From assembly GCF_933775445.1 (NCBI RefSeq), contig NC_065873.1:13082001-13146000 (forward strand): a DNA stretch of 64,000 nucleotides, read 5' to 3'. Under the pieces are notes generated by a model. That model was not told the origin of the DNA, ran no database searches, and saw only the letters and a program-made list of their open reading frames with translations. Every line of letters begins with the position of its first letter. Positions within the stretch are counted from its first letter, which is position 1. The position numbers were made by a program, and so were the translations under genes. This stretch comes from Argentina anserina (Eukaryota > Streptophyta > Magnoliopsida > Rosales > Rosaceae). Positions 24,670-36,698 of this stretch are shown piece after piece.

Positions 24670-26558
24670 AGGGTTCTATCTCTCTCTCCTCTCTCTCTCT
24701 CTCTCTCACTATTTCTACAATTACTCAGGGAGATGAAAGAAGGATAATAAAAATAATATCACACTCACAACAGGGAGGTGGTGAATTCTGTGAACAAGGG
24801 TTTTATGAAGATGGAGAAGGGGTGTAAGGTAGAAGAAGTTATGAATTTATTTCGGTGGGATCTGCTTGTCGATCTCAAGGAACTTGTTTTTCCTTTTTCT
24901 TTATACATAAAAATAAACCTCAACTCTCTCTTTCTTTTCAGCTATGGAATCTTCATATTTATTTTCTTGCTTCTCTATGATAAATATCAAGGAAAAAAAG
25001 AAATAAGAGTATTACAGACATATTTTAACAGCTGCACAAGGAGACATTATCAAGTAGGGTTTTGTCTGTCCAGCTAAATTTAGTTAAAGACCGGCCCCTG
25101 TAGGTCAGCTTTTTTTTTTTTCATTTTTCCTTTTGATATATCAGTTGCATGGATTATTATTTAGTTTCTATTATTCATTTTCAATAGGAATTATGGTGGG
25201 AGATGGAGATGGAGATGGAGATGGAGATGGAGTAAACCTGAGGCTACAGCTTTACTTTTTTGGGGGGCTGGTTTTGGATTTCAATGGCCGTTGTCCACGT
25301 AGGTTCTGGGATCAAAATGAGAGATTGGAAATGACTATTTTACACATAACGTGGTTCCCATTGACCTTTAATCATTGAAAGCTTTCTGACATTATAATTT
25401 ATTGGATCAGTAGTTAGGATTAGAGATCTGGGTTTGTTTATGTAAATTTAGAATTCTTATAGCTGTGCATGTCACCATTTGTAGTTCGAGTTCCCAAAAT
25501 TGCCCACTTCCCAACTTCAATTGGTAATATATTTTAGACGTACTGTAAATTCTAGACTGTAAAATACGTTGTACAGAAATGCTCTAGGGTTTCTTATTAT
25601 TCTGACCCTATGGAAAGCAGTATGTAATAATAAAAGAAGTACGGATATTGTTATCCTACAATTTACTTTATTCATTTCATAGTCAATTTTGTTCACATAG
25701 CCACACCCAATAAAAGGGTACACTCATCAGCATTTTTATTTTTATTTTTGTAAATGTACACTCTTTAGTAATTGCATCTTGCCAACTGAAGCTTTTGATC
25801 ATCAAATTCATGTCATTTAAAGAAAATTTTCCATATAGATAATCAAATTTTGTTTTTCCTTTTTTTCTTTTTTTCACATGAAAGAATTTACCATAGTAGA
25901 ACATTTTAACTGATTGCAAAAAATGTAATTTCTTTTTTGCATGCATTAATTACCTCATGCATCAAGAACATTTTACGTGTAGAATGAGCCGATAAAACTA
26001 AGAATACTTTCTCCTAAAATGGTCTTATTAGCAAATGATTCAAATGTAATTATTTGTTTTAATTGTAGATTCAATAGTAACACATAAGATATATAGAAGT
26101 AGAAATTTTCATTTTTTATATATAAAAATCTAATTTAAGGGTGGCAAGTGGAACTGTGGTACATGTAGCGTAAGGGGCCTCTTTTGATTGTGACCATCAG
26201 TATGACAAAATTTTGTTCTTGCAATAAGCAATAGAATATGGCGAGGATAAGTTTTTGATCCTAAAAGTGACATTTTCAGTGGGATCCACTGTTGAATTGA
26301 AATTAATCTGTAGTTAGATGTAGGTCATATTATTAGACCAAGCTATTTTATTATGAAAAGAATTAAATGGTGGGCAATATTTCAGTTGGAATTATCAACC
26401 TACCATCATAAATTTGTATGCGAAATTCCAATAGTTGTGATCAAATCAAAACCGTGGATATGAAAATATTTGATTTTTTTTGGGACTATTATTAGCATTT
26501 GCCAAAGTTTGTATACATTTACCATATTTCTCTAATGTCAAAATAAAAATTTAGTCAT
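24670..26558 (-). promoter_or_regulatory. 5' UTR and upstream region of the DF1-like gene
   Basis: A CT run (about 24677-24708 on +, GA in the transcript) lies just before the start codon, as often seen in plant 5' UTRs. A (GGAGAT)n microsatellite occupies about 25199-25232. The rest is AT-rich without a recognised gene or repeat boundary. Confidence 0.45.
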
Positions 26559-27529
26559 TGTTGGTTGCATCAATTAAGTATGATTATGTGTATTTGTGTG
26601 TGAAGCTACATACGCTCAAGTATAGGAGGTCAAGTTTTAGTAAGAAAAAGTGTAGAGTATCGTACCCAAAGGATTGAGGAAAACTCAAGTTTAACTAAAT
26701 TTCCGCAAGAAAAACTAAAAAAAACATGTATTTTAACTTTTTACAAGTTCACAACCTTAGCCCTTTGAAAGCTAAGAGTCATAAATATGGTATTAACAAG
26801 TAGTAATGAATCGACTTGGTTGATTTTAGAATTAAGCTAAACAAACTAATTATTGCACAAAAACAACAAATAAAGGAAAATCTAGAGATATAATCAAAAG
26901 AGGAGTAGAGACTTAGGCATTGCACCTAGCCTTATTCATGCACAAATGTAACTCAAGATTAATGCATAAATATGTTTGACAAACTTCCCCTAGTGCTTTG
27001 GTGAAGCTACCAAGAAACCAACCAATCATGCAATTTAACAAAGTCTTTTAGAGCCAAATTAAATCACACAACCTTAGTCCCAATTATATTACCTTATAAT
27101 ACAAGTGGACCATGTACCACAAGCTATAACATCCCCTTAGAGTAATTACACTTATGACACAAACATTAAGTTCAAGGTAAGAAATTCAAGCAACTTAATA
27201 TTTCATGTAAGAAACATTAGCCACCAACTAAAGGCTATCTATGCTTACGGATTCAAGAAGTTGTCAAGTTCAAGTTCTGATTCATTAATTACCTATACAT
27301 GTTTCTAGGTGACAAAACTAGCAACACATTTAGTAAGCATTTTAAGTGTAGAAGCTCATACATTCAACATGCATCAATATCAATTAAGAGTAAAATGAAT
27401 TCATTAGCACATGAGTTTGGCTAGGGCTAGCCTAGTCTCAAATCCAACTACTCACAACCCATTAAATACAACAAACCCTTGAAAATGAAATACATCAAAA
27501 GAGAAGTAGAGTAAAGAGAGAAAAGATTA
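26559..27529 (-). repeat. Truncated Athila-like LTR fragment
   Basis: The segment starts TGTTGGTTGCATC and aligns with 36699-37664, the 3' LTR of the large Athila element, with scattered substitutions. It stops at AAAGATTA, less than half way through that 2.0 kb LTR. It is therefore the remains of a separate, older insertion of the same family. It has no coding content. Confidence 0.85.
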
Positions 27530-27801
27530 TTAAGACGTGACTTAAAAGGTTTTTCATTCCTTTCTTTACCAATTGGTTATATGCAATTCATAGATTAGTG
27601 AGACAATTTAAGACATTAACGTTATATAATTGAATAGGACAAGTTATTAGGACTTTCATCATGTTTATCCCTACTCATGATCACCTACATGTCTTACTTT
27701 TGAAGGTCTTATACTAGCCCTAATCAAGAACATCAAGATGCATGGATTTGATCTGACTATTCGTTAATTTAAATTTGTGCTTACATATTACTCTACTTTA
27801 A

Positions 27802-28370
27802 GAGTAAAAAACCTAGAATGGTATCTAAACTATTTTGAAAGGTATTTTTTCATACTTACAAATTTTTGTTACCCGAAATACTACTTGAATTATTGCACCG
27901 TTTACCAAATATGGTACATCGGTTAGTTTTTCCGTTAAATTGATGACGTGACATGTATTTTGACTTTTTTTAACCAAGTAATTGGCAAAACAATAAAATC
28001 AATTTTGTTATTATTGCTAAACAAATATATATACTAAAACTTGTGTTATGTTTTGTGTTACAAGAGTTTATTTTGATCTTAACTTTGAAAATTTCATTAA
28101 AAAAATAATTTACAAATAATATATGTATGATTTATCAAGTCCACCAAATTTGCAATCAATTTGGTAAATTTGTGAGAATTTTGGAGGAAAAATAAATAAA
28201 ATTTGGTCCTTCTTAATACATGTCACGTTATCGATTTAATGGAAACTTAACGGAGGTACCATATTTGGCAACGGTACAATAGTTCAAGTACCATTTCGGA
28301 TAATAAAAATTCATAGGTACCAAAAAAATACATTTCCTGATAGTTGATGTACAATTTTAGGTTTTTAATC
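27802..28370. mobile_element. Mutator-like MITE with about 150 base inverted ends
   Basis: A perfect 9-base duplication CTACTTTAA flanks it (27793-27801 and 28371-28379). The ends GAGTAAAAAACCTAG and GATTAAAAACCTAAA continue as inverted repeats for about 150 bases each, sharing TACCAAATATGGTAC-like and ACGTGACATGTATT blocks. No transposase frame lies in the 250 base centre. It belongs to the long-TIR Mutator-like class. Confidence 0.85.
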
Positions 28371-28676
28371 CTACTTTAAATGAAGAAAAACTTCATCCCT
28401 GCCTCACATAACACTGAGATGGTGTTTGCATGGATGCGAAGCGGCTAAGTCTGCACATTGAAAGAATTTATTAATCGTAGAAGTCGTGTTTAGAAATGAT
28501 CATATATGACTAAATAATTCTAATATTTTGCTACTTATGAATTTTTTTTTGGCAAGCTGAATATGATAAAACCAATATATATGATCCAAACCAGACAGAC
28601 AATCCAAATTGAATAACACACAGGCATTAGCACTTATGCAAGAAACAAAGAGAGTATCAATATATACATTAGCTGC
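28371..28676. other. Short spacer
   Basis: I see nothing recognisable between the Mutator-like MITE and the copia LTR. Confidence 0.5.
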
Positions 28677-29530
28677 TGTTGTTCTGCAAACTATTTCTGA
28701 AGGTCCTAGAGGGGGTGAATAGGTCTGTGATTAATTTTTTTCGTTATAAAGACTCAGGGATAGTAAGAGAAAATGTTATCTTGAATATTACTTATACAAC
28801 TTGTTGTTGACAAGAATATAAAAACAAACACACAACACCGTGATGTTTTTTATTCGCAAAAACCCTGAATGCAGGGAAAAAAACTGCGTGCCCTTAACTC
28901 TTGAAAGCAAATCTCTTCACTATGCAATATACTTTAGTACAAGCTTACAACAACAAAGGATAGCAAACCATGTTTCTATCATGTATCAGACTAGATTAGT
29001 CTCTCAACTGTTCTATCTCACTTTACACTACAAGTGTTTACAAAGCTTAAATATCTCACAAATAAACTATGACTTGATTATAGCAACATGCATGCTACAT
29101 GAGATCATTACAAATTTCTCAACATGTTGCATCACCAATCACAACATCATGGAATGCAAGTGTATGAATGATTAAGCAATAGGTTTGTGTCAACACATAT
29201 TGACACAAATAAGAAACTACACACTAAGGCCTACAGATAAATAAGAGACACACTTAAAAGAAACAAACTAAAAATATGCAAGACTCAGTTGATAAGAAGA
29301 AAGTGAAGTTCAAGAAGCATGTATGGTAAGAGGGCAATGTTCTCTATTTATAGGCAATGAGAACAAAGAGGTTTCATGGAAGCATACGAACCAACTGATC
29401 CAAACAACTTACTGAAACCAAACCAGGATGTAGAGAACCTAAAAGTATAGTCTAAAAACATAATACAATAGAAGAAACTAGTACAACTTAGCTATCTCTA
29501 AGCATAGTCCTAAAAACATAATAAAACACA
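28677..29530 (-). repeat. Putative 3' LTR of the copia element
   Basis: On the - strand this region follows a purine-rich tract (GACAAAAAGGGATAGA, about 29536-29552). It holds a TATA box (CTATAAATAG, about 29344-29353). TG at 28677 and CA at 29529-29530 are proposed ends. Without the 5' LTR the limits cannot be checked. Confidence 0.5.
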
Positions 29531-30808
29531 AAGATCTATCCCTTTTTGTCTAGAAGAGACAAAGGAAAATGGAGATCATCCTAACCGAAAACAAAGAAAA
29601 AAATACCTATCAACAAAAGAACTAAATAGCAGCATCATCAGGAAACTCCCCCTGCGAAGTAGTCTCCTCATCAGAATGATGTCCAGAGCAATCAGAGCGC
29701 AAATAAGGCCTAGATCACCAATTTTGGCAGAAAGATGAGATTTGATGTCAGCAACAAAAGAAGCTAGCAACTCGAACAAGTCAGTACGAAGATAGGGTCA
29801 ATTCGAGAGGCTTAACATATTCTTTAGCTTGAGCAGAAGACCGAGTGATAGTCGCATGATCAACCTTAGCCACAGATGGTCCGAGAGTGTCATCCTTCCA
29901 AGTACTGACACCTAAATCATAACAGAGCTTTGTAATCAGACTTGGAAAAACGATCGAACTATCAACATGGTTGCGCTGAATCAAAGCAGCTTTTTCAATA
30001 GCATCAAAGATAAAGGACTCAGCATGGAAAAAAGGGTGGCCTTGGAGAATATACAAGATAAGAGCAGCTTCTGGAAGATGAATCTTGCTTGTCTGAGAAG
30101 TAGGATAGAGAAGAGACCGAACCAAAAAACCCAAAGCTTTGGCGTGCTGAAACATATGACAGCTTAAGAGAAAAACGTCAGAGACTGGAGCTGTAGGAGG
30201 AACATAATAGAGCTTTGATGCAAGATCATTGATTGAGGCAGTCCGAATGAAATCAACGACTTGATCACGACGAATTGAAAACTGAGAGAAATTCACAACA
30301 ATGTGACAAACATTAACTGTAATCGGTGTGAGATCACGAATGCTGACTGGCCCAGATAAACTAGTAGGAAAATTTGCATAAACTTCATGAAAAATAGTGA
30401 GATTTGGATGAGGAAACAGACTGAGAGCTGGAATCCACCCCAAACTATGAACAAGAGTGTGAAATTGAGAAGGTAAAGTGGCAAAGGCAATTGAATGCTC
30501 AAACACAGTAGGGCGAGAGATGACAACTGATGAGTAAAGCTTACGAGCATCTTCCGATACGAAGTGATCAACCAGAGGGAGAGGAAGCATCTCAGCCAAC
30601 CTCTTCTTTTGAGCAATGCAATTTGGACCAGGAGAATCCGACGAAGGAGCAAAGGGAGGATCTGAAGGCTTGGATTGCTTAGACTTACGAGCAGCAGCAG
30701 CTTTGGTCAAGCAACAAACTTTGTCAGGCGGAGGAGCTTTGTCGGAGGCAGAGTCAGCGGTGGCGAAGGTGGCAGCAGCCGCGGCGGTAGCAGCAGCACG
30801 TTGCATAG

Positions 30809-32319
30809 TGTCACGAGCTGCACAATTGGTTGTGCCATCGTGACACTTCCTAGGGGCTATGCCGAAGAGATGGTGTCGAGCGACAAGCATGCAGGCTGTT
30901 TGCAGGGTGATTGGCGGTCTAGTGGCATGTCCAGGTGGCAGTTTCGTAATTAAGACGAACTTATAGGTTCGAGGCACTTAGGCTCGGATTTTGGGAAAAG
31001 TCTGAACACGGAAAATGTCCGGGACGTCGAAAAGAGTTAAATGCCCTTGACGGCATATTTTTATGAGCTTGTATGAATTAATTATGGAAGTTGCCCCTCC
31101 TCGGATATTTGATGTTTCCTCCTGCAAAGTCCAGTTTTCTCCAATATGCTCTACAGGGGGGTACCTGGTGTCTGACTCTCCACCACCCTCGGTGCCGGCC
31201 TTATGGGGCACTAAGCGAGTCACTCCTGGGGGACCTTGGGGAACCTTGGAGCCGGGCGGATGTCACCAAAGAGTGGTGGCATGCGTTTCCATGAGTCAGG
31301 AAGTCTCATGGACAGTATTGGCCGGTAGGCCGATATTGCGGGTTCATGCAGGTGGCGAGGTTCGTACGTGGGCGATCCTTATGCCAGCGGCATGGACGAA
31401 CTTGTGGGCTTAAGGAAGATGTGTCGGAACCCCGTGGCGCGCAATGGCCACGGAGTAAAGCGACGTGGGCATAGGTTAGGGGTTCGACCTTGCCCAAAGG
31501 AAAGAGTTGCCAGCAAGCACGGAAGGACGACACCGTGCTAGAAGGAGGGAAGCCTATAGTGGGCAGATGCGGGCAAGTGGCCTATGAAAGATATGCTGGC
31601 AAGACGGATACGATGTCGGATGACATGTGGGAGGTGAGCCGGGGAGGCGAGCCTCGCCCAAGAAGTTAAGACCCAAGGGCAGAGTTGCCCACATGGATAC
31701 CCCGTAGGTGAGGGGTTAACAAAGGATGCCTATATGCCGAGTGAGCATGATGATGGATGCTCAGGAGGCAAGTAACGTGCGCATGCTTCCAAGGGACGGT
31801 CAGATAGAAGGAAGCGAGGACCATCAATGTCTCGACCTACTGTCATGCCGCTTGCTACGAGGTGCAAGGTGCACGCTTGTTAGTAAGGGGTTGGCATGGA
31901 AGCTTATCGGTTGGGCGAGTGTCATGGGAGCACCATGACACGAGGAAGCGATCGGTAAGGGGTTGGCATTGAAGCCTATCGGTTGGGCGAGTGTCGTGGG
32001 AGTACCATGACACAAGGAAGCGATCGGTAAGCGGATGGCATGGAAGCCTATCGGTTGGGCGAGTGGCATGGGAGTACCATGACACGAGGAAGCGATTGAT
32101 AAGTCACAAGTTGGGAGACTCATATGTGAGTAGCTTTCGTTGGTGGAACCTCACGAGCAAGGAATGTAAGAGGGAAAGATCGGAATGACACGGGAGGCGC
32201 ACAAGTAAGAAAAGAAAGTTGGCATCACGTATGGATGAAGAGTTAGGCTGGCCTTGGTTAAGAGTAACCTTGGCGCCGCACGGGTCATATTCCGCTGCGT
32301 AGTAAGTAGGCCCGTGACA
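30809..32319 (+). repeat. 5' LTR of the LARD-like element
   Basis: It runs TGTCACGAGC to CCCGTGACA with inverted TGTCAC/GTGACA ends. Three 72 base tandem units (31882-32097) each hold a hairpin of the form TGTCATGG-loop-CCATGACA. Open frames on both strands come from these repeats. Confidence 0.92.
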
Positions 32320-32321
32320 GT

Positions 32322-32333
32322 TGGTATCAGAGC
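32322..32333 (+). other. Primer binding site (initiator Met tRNA)
   Basis: TGGTATCAGAGC begins 3 bases after the LTR end. It matches the 3' end complement of plant initiator Met tRNA, the common primer of plant LTR elements. Confidence 0.9.
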
Positions 32334-34194
32334 CTGGATGGTCGATGCGTGGTGAATGACCTTCCAGGGCTGAAGATTTATTTGATTAAAAGGGATACCA
32401 ATTGGACATCGATGAAGACGGATGTGACAGGCTTAATAGTGGGTGCGGTTGCATTGCCCATGCAAGCTTTTGAAGTTATGAACTGGCCGAGAGCAGGCCA
32501 AGAGTAGCCGAGAGCAGGCAAAGAGTGGCCGAGAGCAGGCCAAGAATCGAGTGGAGAAACGAGCAAGCTAGAACAAAGGAAGGAAAGGCAAGTGCCTTGT
32601 ATGAATGTGTTGACACTTGTGGGGGACTAGGTGAATTGTCCAAGGAAGAGTCGAAGGAGCATATCCATCAGACCTTCTCCTTGAGATCGTAAGCAGCCAA
32701 GAGTAGGCCCACTTCTCAAGGGGAGTCGTGAGTTGTTACATCCTCGAGACTGTAAGCAGCCGAGAGTAGGCCCATTTCTCGCAGGATCCTTGAGATCGTA
32801 AGCCGCCAAGAGAAGAGCGCATTTCCAAGGAAGCTTTTAGCTGCACTCCTTCGATGGTCAAGTTCATGAAGCCAGAGAGTTAACATGAGTTGTCAGCGAT
32901 AAAGCCAAGAGTGGGCAAACAAGAGATTGTAGATGAGGGTTCTAGCAAGCTCCTATATGACCAGGTTGGGTCAATCAAGTGAGATGAAAGGCCAAGAGGG
33001 GCCAAGCAAGATCAAGAGGCCGCGGTGGCCAAATCTGAGGAAAGCCAAGATGGCGAGGGTGAAGTCAGGGAAAGTGGGCAGTGCCGATTGTCAAATTGAA
33101 TGAGCGATGGATGAATGTCGCAATGGGTGACCTTACCTTGGTGTGCACTTGAGAAAAACACACTCAATGTCAGAGGGCGAGTGCTATGTCTTATGGGGGA
33201 CACGTCTTATGGGGGACGAGCTCGTGCAACGTCTTATTGGGGACGCACTTCTGTCTAAGTTGTGGGAGTATCGGGTGTTCATTTGAGAGTGAAGGTTTGG
33301 AAGACAAAATTGATGGCACTATCTGTATCAAGCTTCGAGAGAATGAAGCAAGAGGAAAAGTGGGGGAGAACCCCAAGAAAGAGGAAAAGTGGGGGAAAAC
33401 CCCAAGCAAGAGGTAAAGTGGGGGAGAACCCCAAGTGCTACGAGAGAAGTAGCGAATGAGAAGCAAACCCTACCAGGCAAGAGGCCAAGAGGGTAGAGTG
33501 ATTGAGCAAGGCAGACCAGCCCACAGAAGGCAACTGCGAGTGTGCCGGGTGGTCATGCCATACCAGAGTTGTTAGTCCCGAGGTGGGACAAGTTGAGAAG
33601 GACAAGTAGGAAGACTTCCAAGAGGGCAACTGCGAGCGTGCCGGATGTCTTACCTTGATGATGGTGGAATTTCCCAAGTGTGGACAAGTGAAGAGTAAAG
33701 AGAAAAGCCGAGAATGCTATCGAGATAGCCGGCATAATAGGTTGAGAATGAGAAAGGCGGACGAGGGTGGATGATAAACTCTAGATGGCTTATGCAAAAG
33801 AGAAAATGTTGAAGGTTGTCTTTGGCCAAGTTCACAGATGGGCGCAAGTAGGCGGTGAAGACATTGTCATTTGCCAAGTTCACGAATGGGCGCGAGAAGG
33901 TTGTGACCAAGGTGTGTCAGCTGCCAAGTTCATGAGTGGGCGCGAGAAGGTTGTGACAAGTCATGCTAGCCAAGTTCATAGGTGGGCGCGAGAAGGTCGT
34001 CACGAGATGTGATTCCAAGGTTGGAGGGACAACGAGAATTGAAAGAAGTATGATAGTAAGCAAACCTATAGAGCCAGCGAGAAGCGGACGAGAGTTGCAC
34101 GTCAATGAAGAGCATTGACATTAAGTGGGGGAGGATGTCACGCGCTGCACGCAAGGTTAGTGCAGGCGTGTATGTCAATGAAGGGCATTGACAT
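32334..34194 (+). other. Non-coding interior of the LARD-like element
   Basis: No gag or pol frame is present. The interior is built of short repeats: GCCGAGAGCAGGCCAAGAG units (about 32485-32545), AAGTGGGGGAGAACCCCAAG units (about 33355-33435), and GCCAAGTTCATGAGTGGGCG units of about 50 bases (33827-33995). A copy of the polypurine tract plus the first bases of an LTR stands at about 34125-34152. Confidence 0.75.
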
Positions 34195-34195
34195 T

Positions 34196-34210
34196 GTAAG
34201 TGGGGGAGGG
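34196..34210 (+). other. Polypurine tract
   Basis: GTAAGTGGGGGAGGG lies directly before the 3' LTR and would prime plus-strand DNA synthesis. Confidence 0.85.
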
Positions 34211-35722
34211 TGTCACGAGCTGCACAATTGGTTGTGCCATCGTGACACTTCCTAGGGGCTATGCCGAAGAGATGGTGTCGAGCGACAAGCATGCAAGCTG
34301 TTTGCAGGGTGATTGGCGGTCTAGTGGCATGTCCAGGTGGCAGTTTCGTAATTAAGACGAACTTATAGGTTCGAGGCACTTAGGCTCGGATTTTGGGAAA
34401 CGTCTGAACACGGAAAATGTCCGGGACATCGAAAAGAGTTAAATGCCCTTGACGGCATATTTTTATGAGCTTGTATGAATTAATTATGGAAGTTGCCCCT
34501 CCTCGGATATTTGATGTTTCCTCCTGCAAAGTCCAGTTTTCTCCAATATGCTCTACAGGGGGGGTACCTGGTGTCTGACTCTCCACCACCCTCGGTGCCG
34601 GCCTTATGGGGAACTAAGCGAGTCACTCCTGGGGGACCTTGGGGAACCTTGGAGCCGGGCGGATGTCACCAAAGAGTGGTGGCATGCGTTTCCATGAGTC
34701 AGGAAGTCTCATGGACAGTATTGGCCAGTAGGCCGATATTGCGGGTTCATGCAGGTGGCGAGGTTCGTACGTGGGCGATCCTTATGCCAGCGGCATGGAC
34801 GAACTTGTGGGCTTAAGGAAGATGTGTCGGAACCCCGTGGCGCGCAATGGCCACGGAGTAAAGCGACGTGGGCATAGGTTAGGGGTTCGACCTTGCCCAA
34901 AGGAAAGAGTTGCCAGCAAGCACGGAAGGGCGACACCGTGCTAGAAGTAGGGAAGCCTATAGTGGGCAGATGCGGGCAAGTGGCCTATGAAAGATATGCT
35001 GGCAAGACGGATACGATGTCGGATGACATGTGGGAGGTGAGCCGGGGAGGCGAGCCTCGCCCAAGAAGTTAAGACCCAAGGGCAGAGTTGCCCACATGGA
35101 TACCCCGTAGGTGAGGGGTTAACAAAGGATGCCTATATGCCGAGTGAGCATGATGATGGATGCTCAGGAGGCAAGTAACGTGCGCATGCTTCCAAGGGAC
35201 GGTCAGATAGAAGGAAGCGAGGACCATCAATGTCTCGACCTACTGTCATGCCGCTTGCTACGAGGTGCAAGGTGCACGCTTGTTAGTAAGGGGTTGGCAT
35301 GGAAGCTTATCGGTTGGGCGAGTGTCATGGGAGCACCATGACACGAGGAAGCGATCGGTAAGGGGTTGGCATTGAAGCCTATCGGTTGGGCGAGTGTCGT
35401 GGGAGTACCATGACACAAGGAAGCGATCGGTAAGCGGATGGCATGGAAGCCTATCGGTTGGGCGAGTGGCATGGGAGTACCATGACACGAGGAAGCGATT
35501 GATAAGTCACAAGTTGTGAGACTCATATGTGAGTAGCTTTCGTTGGTAGAACCCCACGAGCAAGGAATGTAAGAGGGAAAGATCGGAATGACACGGGAGG
35601 CGCACAAGTAAGAAAAGAAAGTTGGCATCACGTATGGATGAAGAGTTAGGCTGGCCTTGGTTAAGAGTAACCTTGGCGCCGCACGGGTCATATTCCGCTG
35701 CGTAGTAAGTAGGCCCGTGACA
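34211..35722 (+). repeat. 3' LTR of the LARD-like element
   Basis: It is nearly identical to the 5' LTR over its full length, including the three 72 base hairpin units (about 35285-35500). It ends GTGACA and is followed by the CATAG duplication. Confidence 0.92.
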
Positions 35723-36064
35723 CATAGCAACATATATGCGAGGTGGAATAGCACCCACTCCTGGGAGAGATGACAGAGGACGATGACTGGGAAAGTGAGA
35801 GACAAGAAGATGAGACCTAGTAGCATCAGTCAAAGAAAGATAAACGATTGGGGACGAAATCACAAGCGTCCCGGTTGGGGGTTGGAGACGAATAGTTTTC
35901 TTGATCCTGCGAGTGGGTGAGATGGAAGGTGAGGGTGAAGGATGAGAGGCAGACATGGTGGAAAGTAAGTTTCGATGATCATAGAGAGGGAGGACGGGTG
36001 GAGAAACGGCATTTTTTCTTGATGACAAAAGCTTCTGAAAGAGGAGACTCTCTGGGAGAAACAT

Positions 36065-36693
36065 GGGAAGGACACAGAGATGAATTGGAATGAGTCATTT
36101 AGCAGGGACGAAGTGGATAGAAGGAGAAACGAGATAGAGACAGTGAAGAAGATAAAAGGAGAGATGAGATGTTTAATAAAGAAGCACAAACAGTGAAAGA
36201 TATGTGGATTGAATGAGGACCCACAAACCTTTCGAGTGTACCATAACCCAAAACAGGAAAAGAACAATAAACAAAAATGATGTTGACAGAAAAACAAGTA
36301 CATCTTAGGTCAAAATCTAATCAAGTCTAACAATGCACATGCCCAAGTATGGTTAGAGAAAAGAGAACAGACGGAAGGTACAAAAAAAAAATGAAAGTAC
36401 ACAATCATACGTTGTGTACAAAAAAAAGATCAAAAATAACCAAGTAGATGAAATGCGAAAGATGTCAAAGAAAGTCATTACTGAAGCATGGTACCAACTG
36501 GTTACAAAACACATAATAACTTAATTACACAAACCGAGAGAACTCAAAGTTATTCAACCTGAGGGCCGTGATAGAAACAAAAGACTATGTACTAGTACAT
36601 AAATTCCCCCTAAACTTGAAAAAAAAAACTTAGGATACAACAAATAGGTACACATCTTCACAAGTGAATGAACATATAACCAAGGAGTAGAGG
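36065..36693 (-). other. Copia spacer upstream of the extra ORF
   Basis: This is AT-rich copia internal DNA between the extra ORF and the Athila insertion site. It continues at 50316 beyond the insertion. No gene is visible in it. Confidence 0.5.
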
Positions 36694-36698
36694 ATGAT

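Larger units (their letters stand above)
30809..35722 (+). mobile_element. Complete non-autonomous LTR retroelement (LARD-like)
   Basis: Two LTRs of about 1.5 kb (30809-32319 and 34211-35722) enclose 1.9 kb without gag or pol. A perfect target duplication CATAG (30804-30808, 35723-35727) flanks it. It has a primer site complementary to initiator Met tRNA and a polypurine tract, so it could be copied by enzymes of another element. About a dozen differences between the LTRs by eye, under 1 percent, make this the youngest large insertion in the window. It lies on + inside the - strand copia ORF. Confidence 0.92.
29576..36064 (-). pseudogene. Extra ORF downstream of copia pol (env-position), split by an LTR element
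   Basis: The 5' part lies at 36064-35723 and the 3' part at 30808-29576. Between them stands a complete LTR element with CATAG duplicated at its edges. The 5' part is rich in Ser/Pro/basic residues. The 3' part has an Ala-rich linker, then a globular region (RKLYSSVVISRPTVFEHSI, GWIPALSLFPHPNLTIFHEVYANF) that resembles the plant 'putative plant transposon protein' family (Transposase_32 type), seen from recollection rather than a search. Near 29780 the frame ends and a shifted frame continues with LASFVADIKSHLSAKIGDL to about 29576. Its function is unknown. The position matches the env-like ORF of Sireviruses. Confidence 0.6.

Noticed and set aside
31824..32188. Repetitive open frames on both strands, again at 35227-35488
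   Set aside because: They follow the 72 base LTR repeats (a multiple of three keeps frames open) and have no known domain.
32322..32333. tRNA-like sequence TGGTATCAGAGC
   Set aside because: It is a primer binding site complementary to a tRNA end, not a tRNA gene; no cloverleaf surrounds it.
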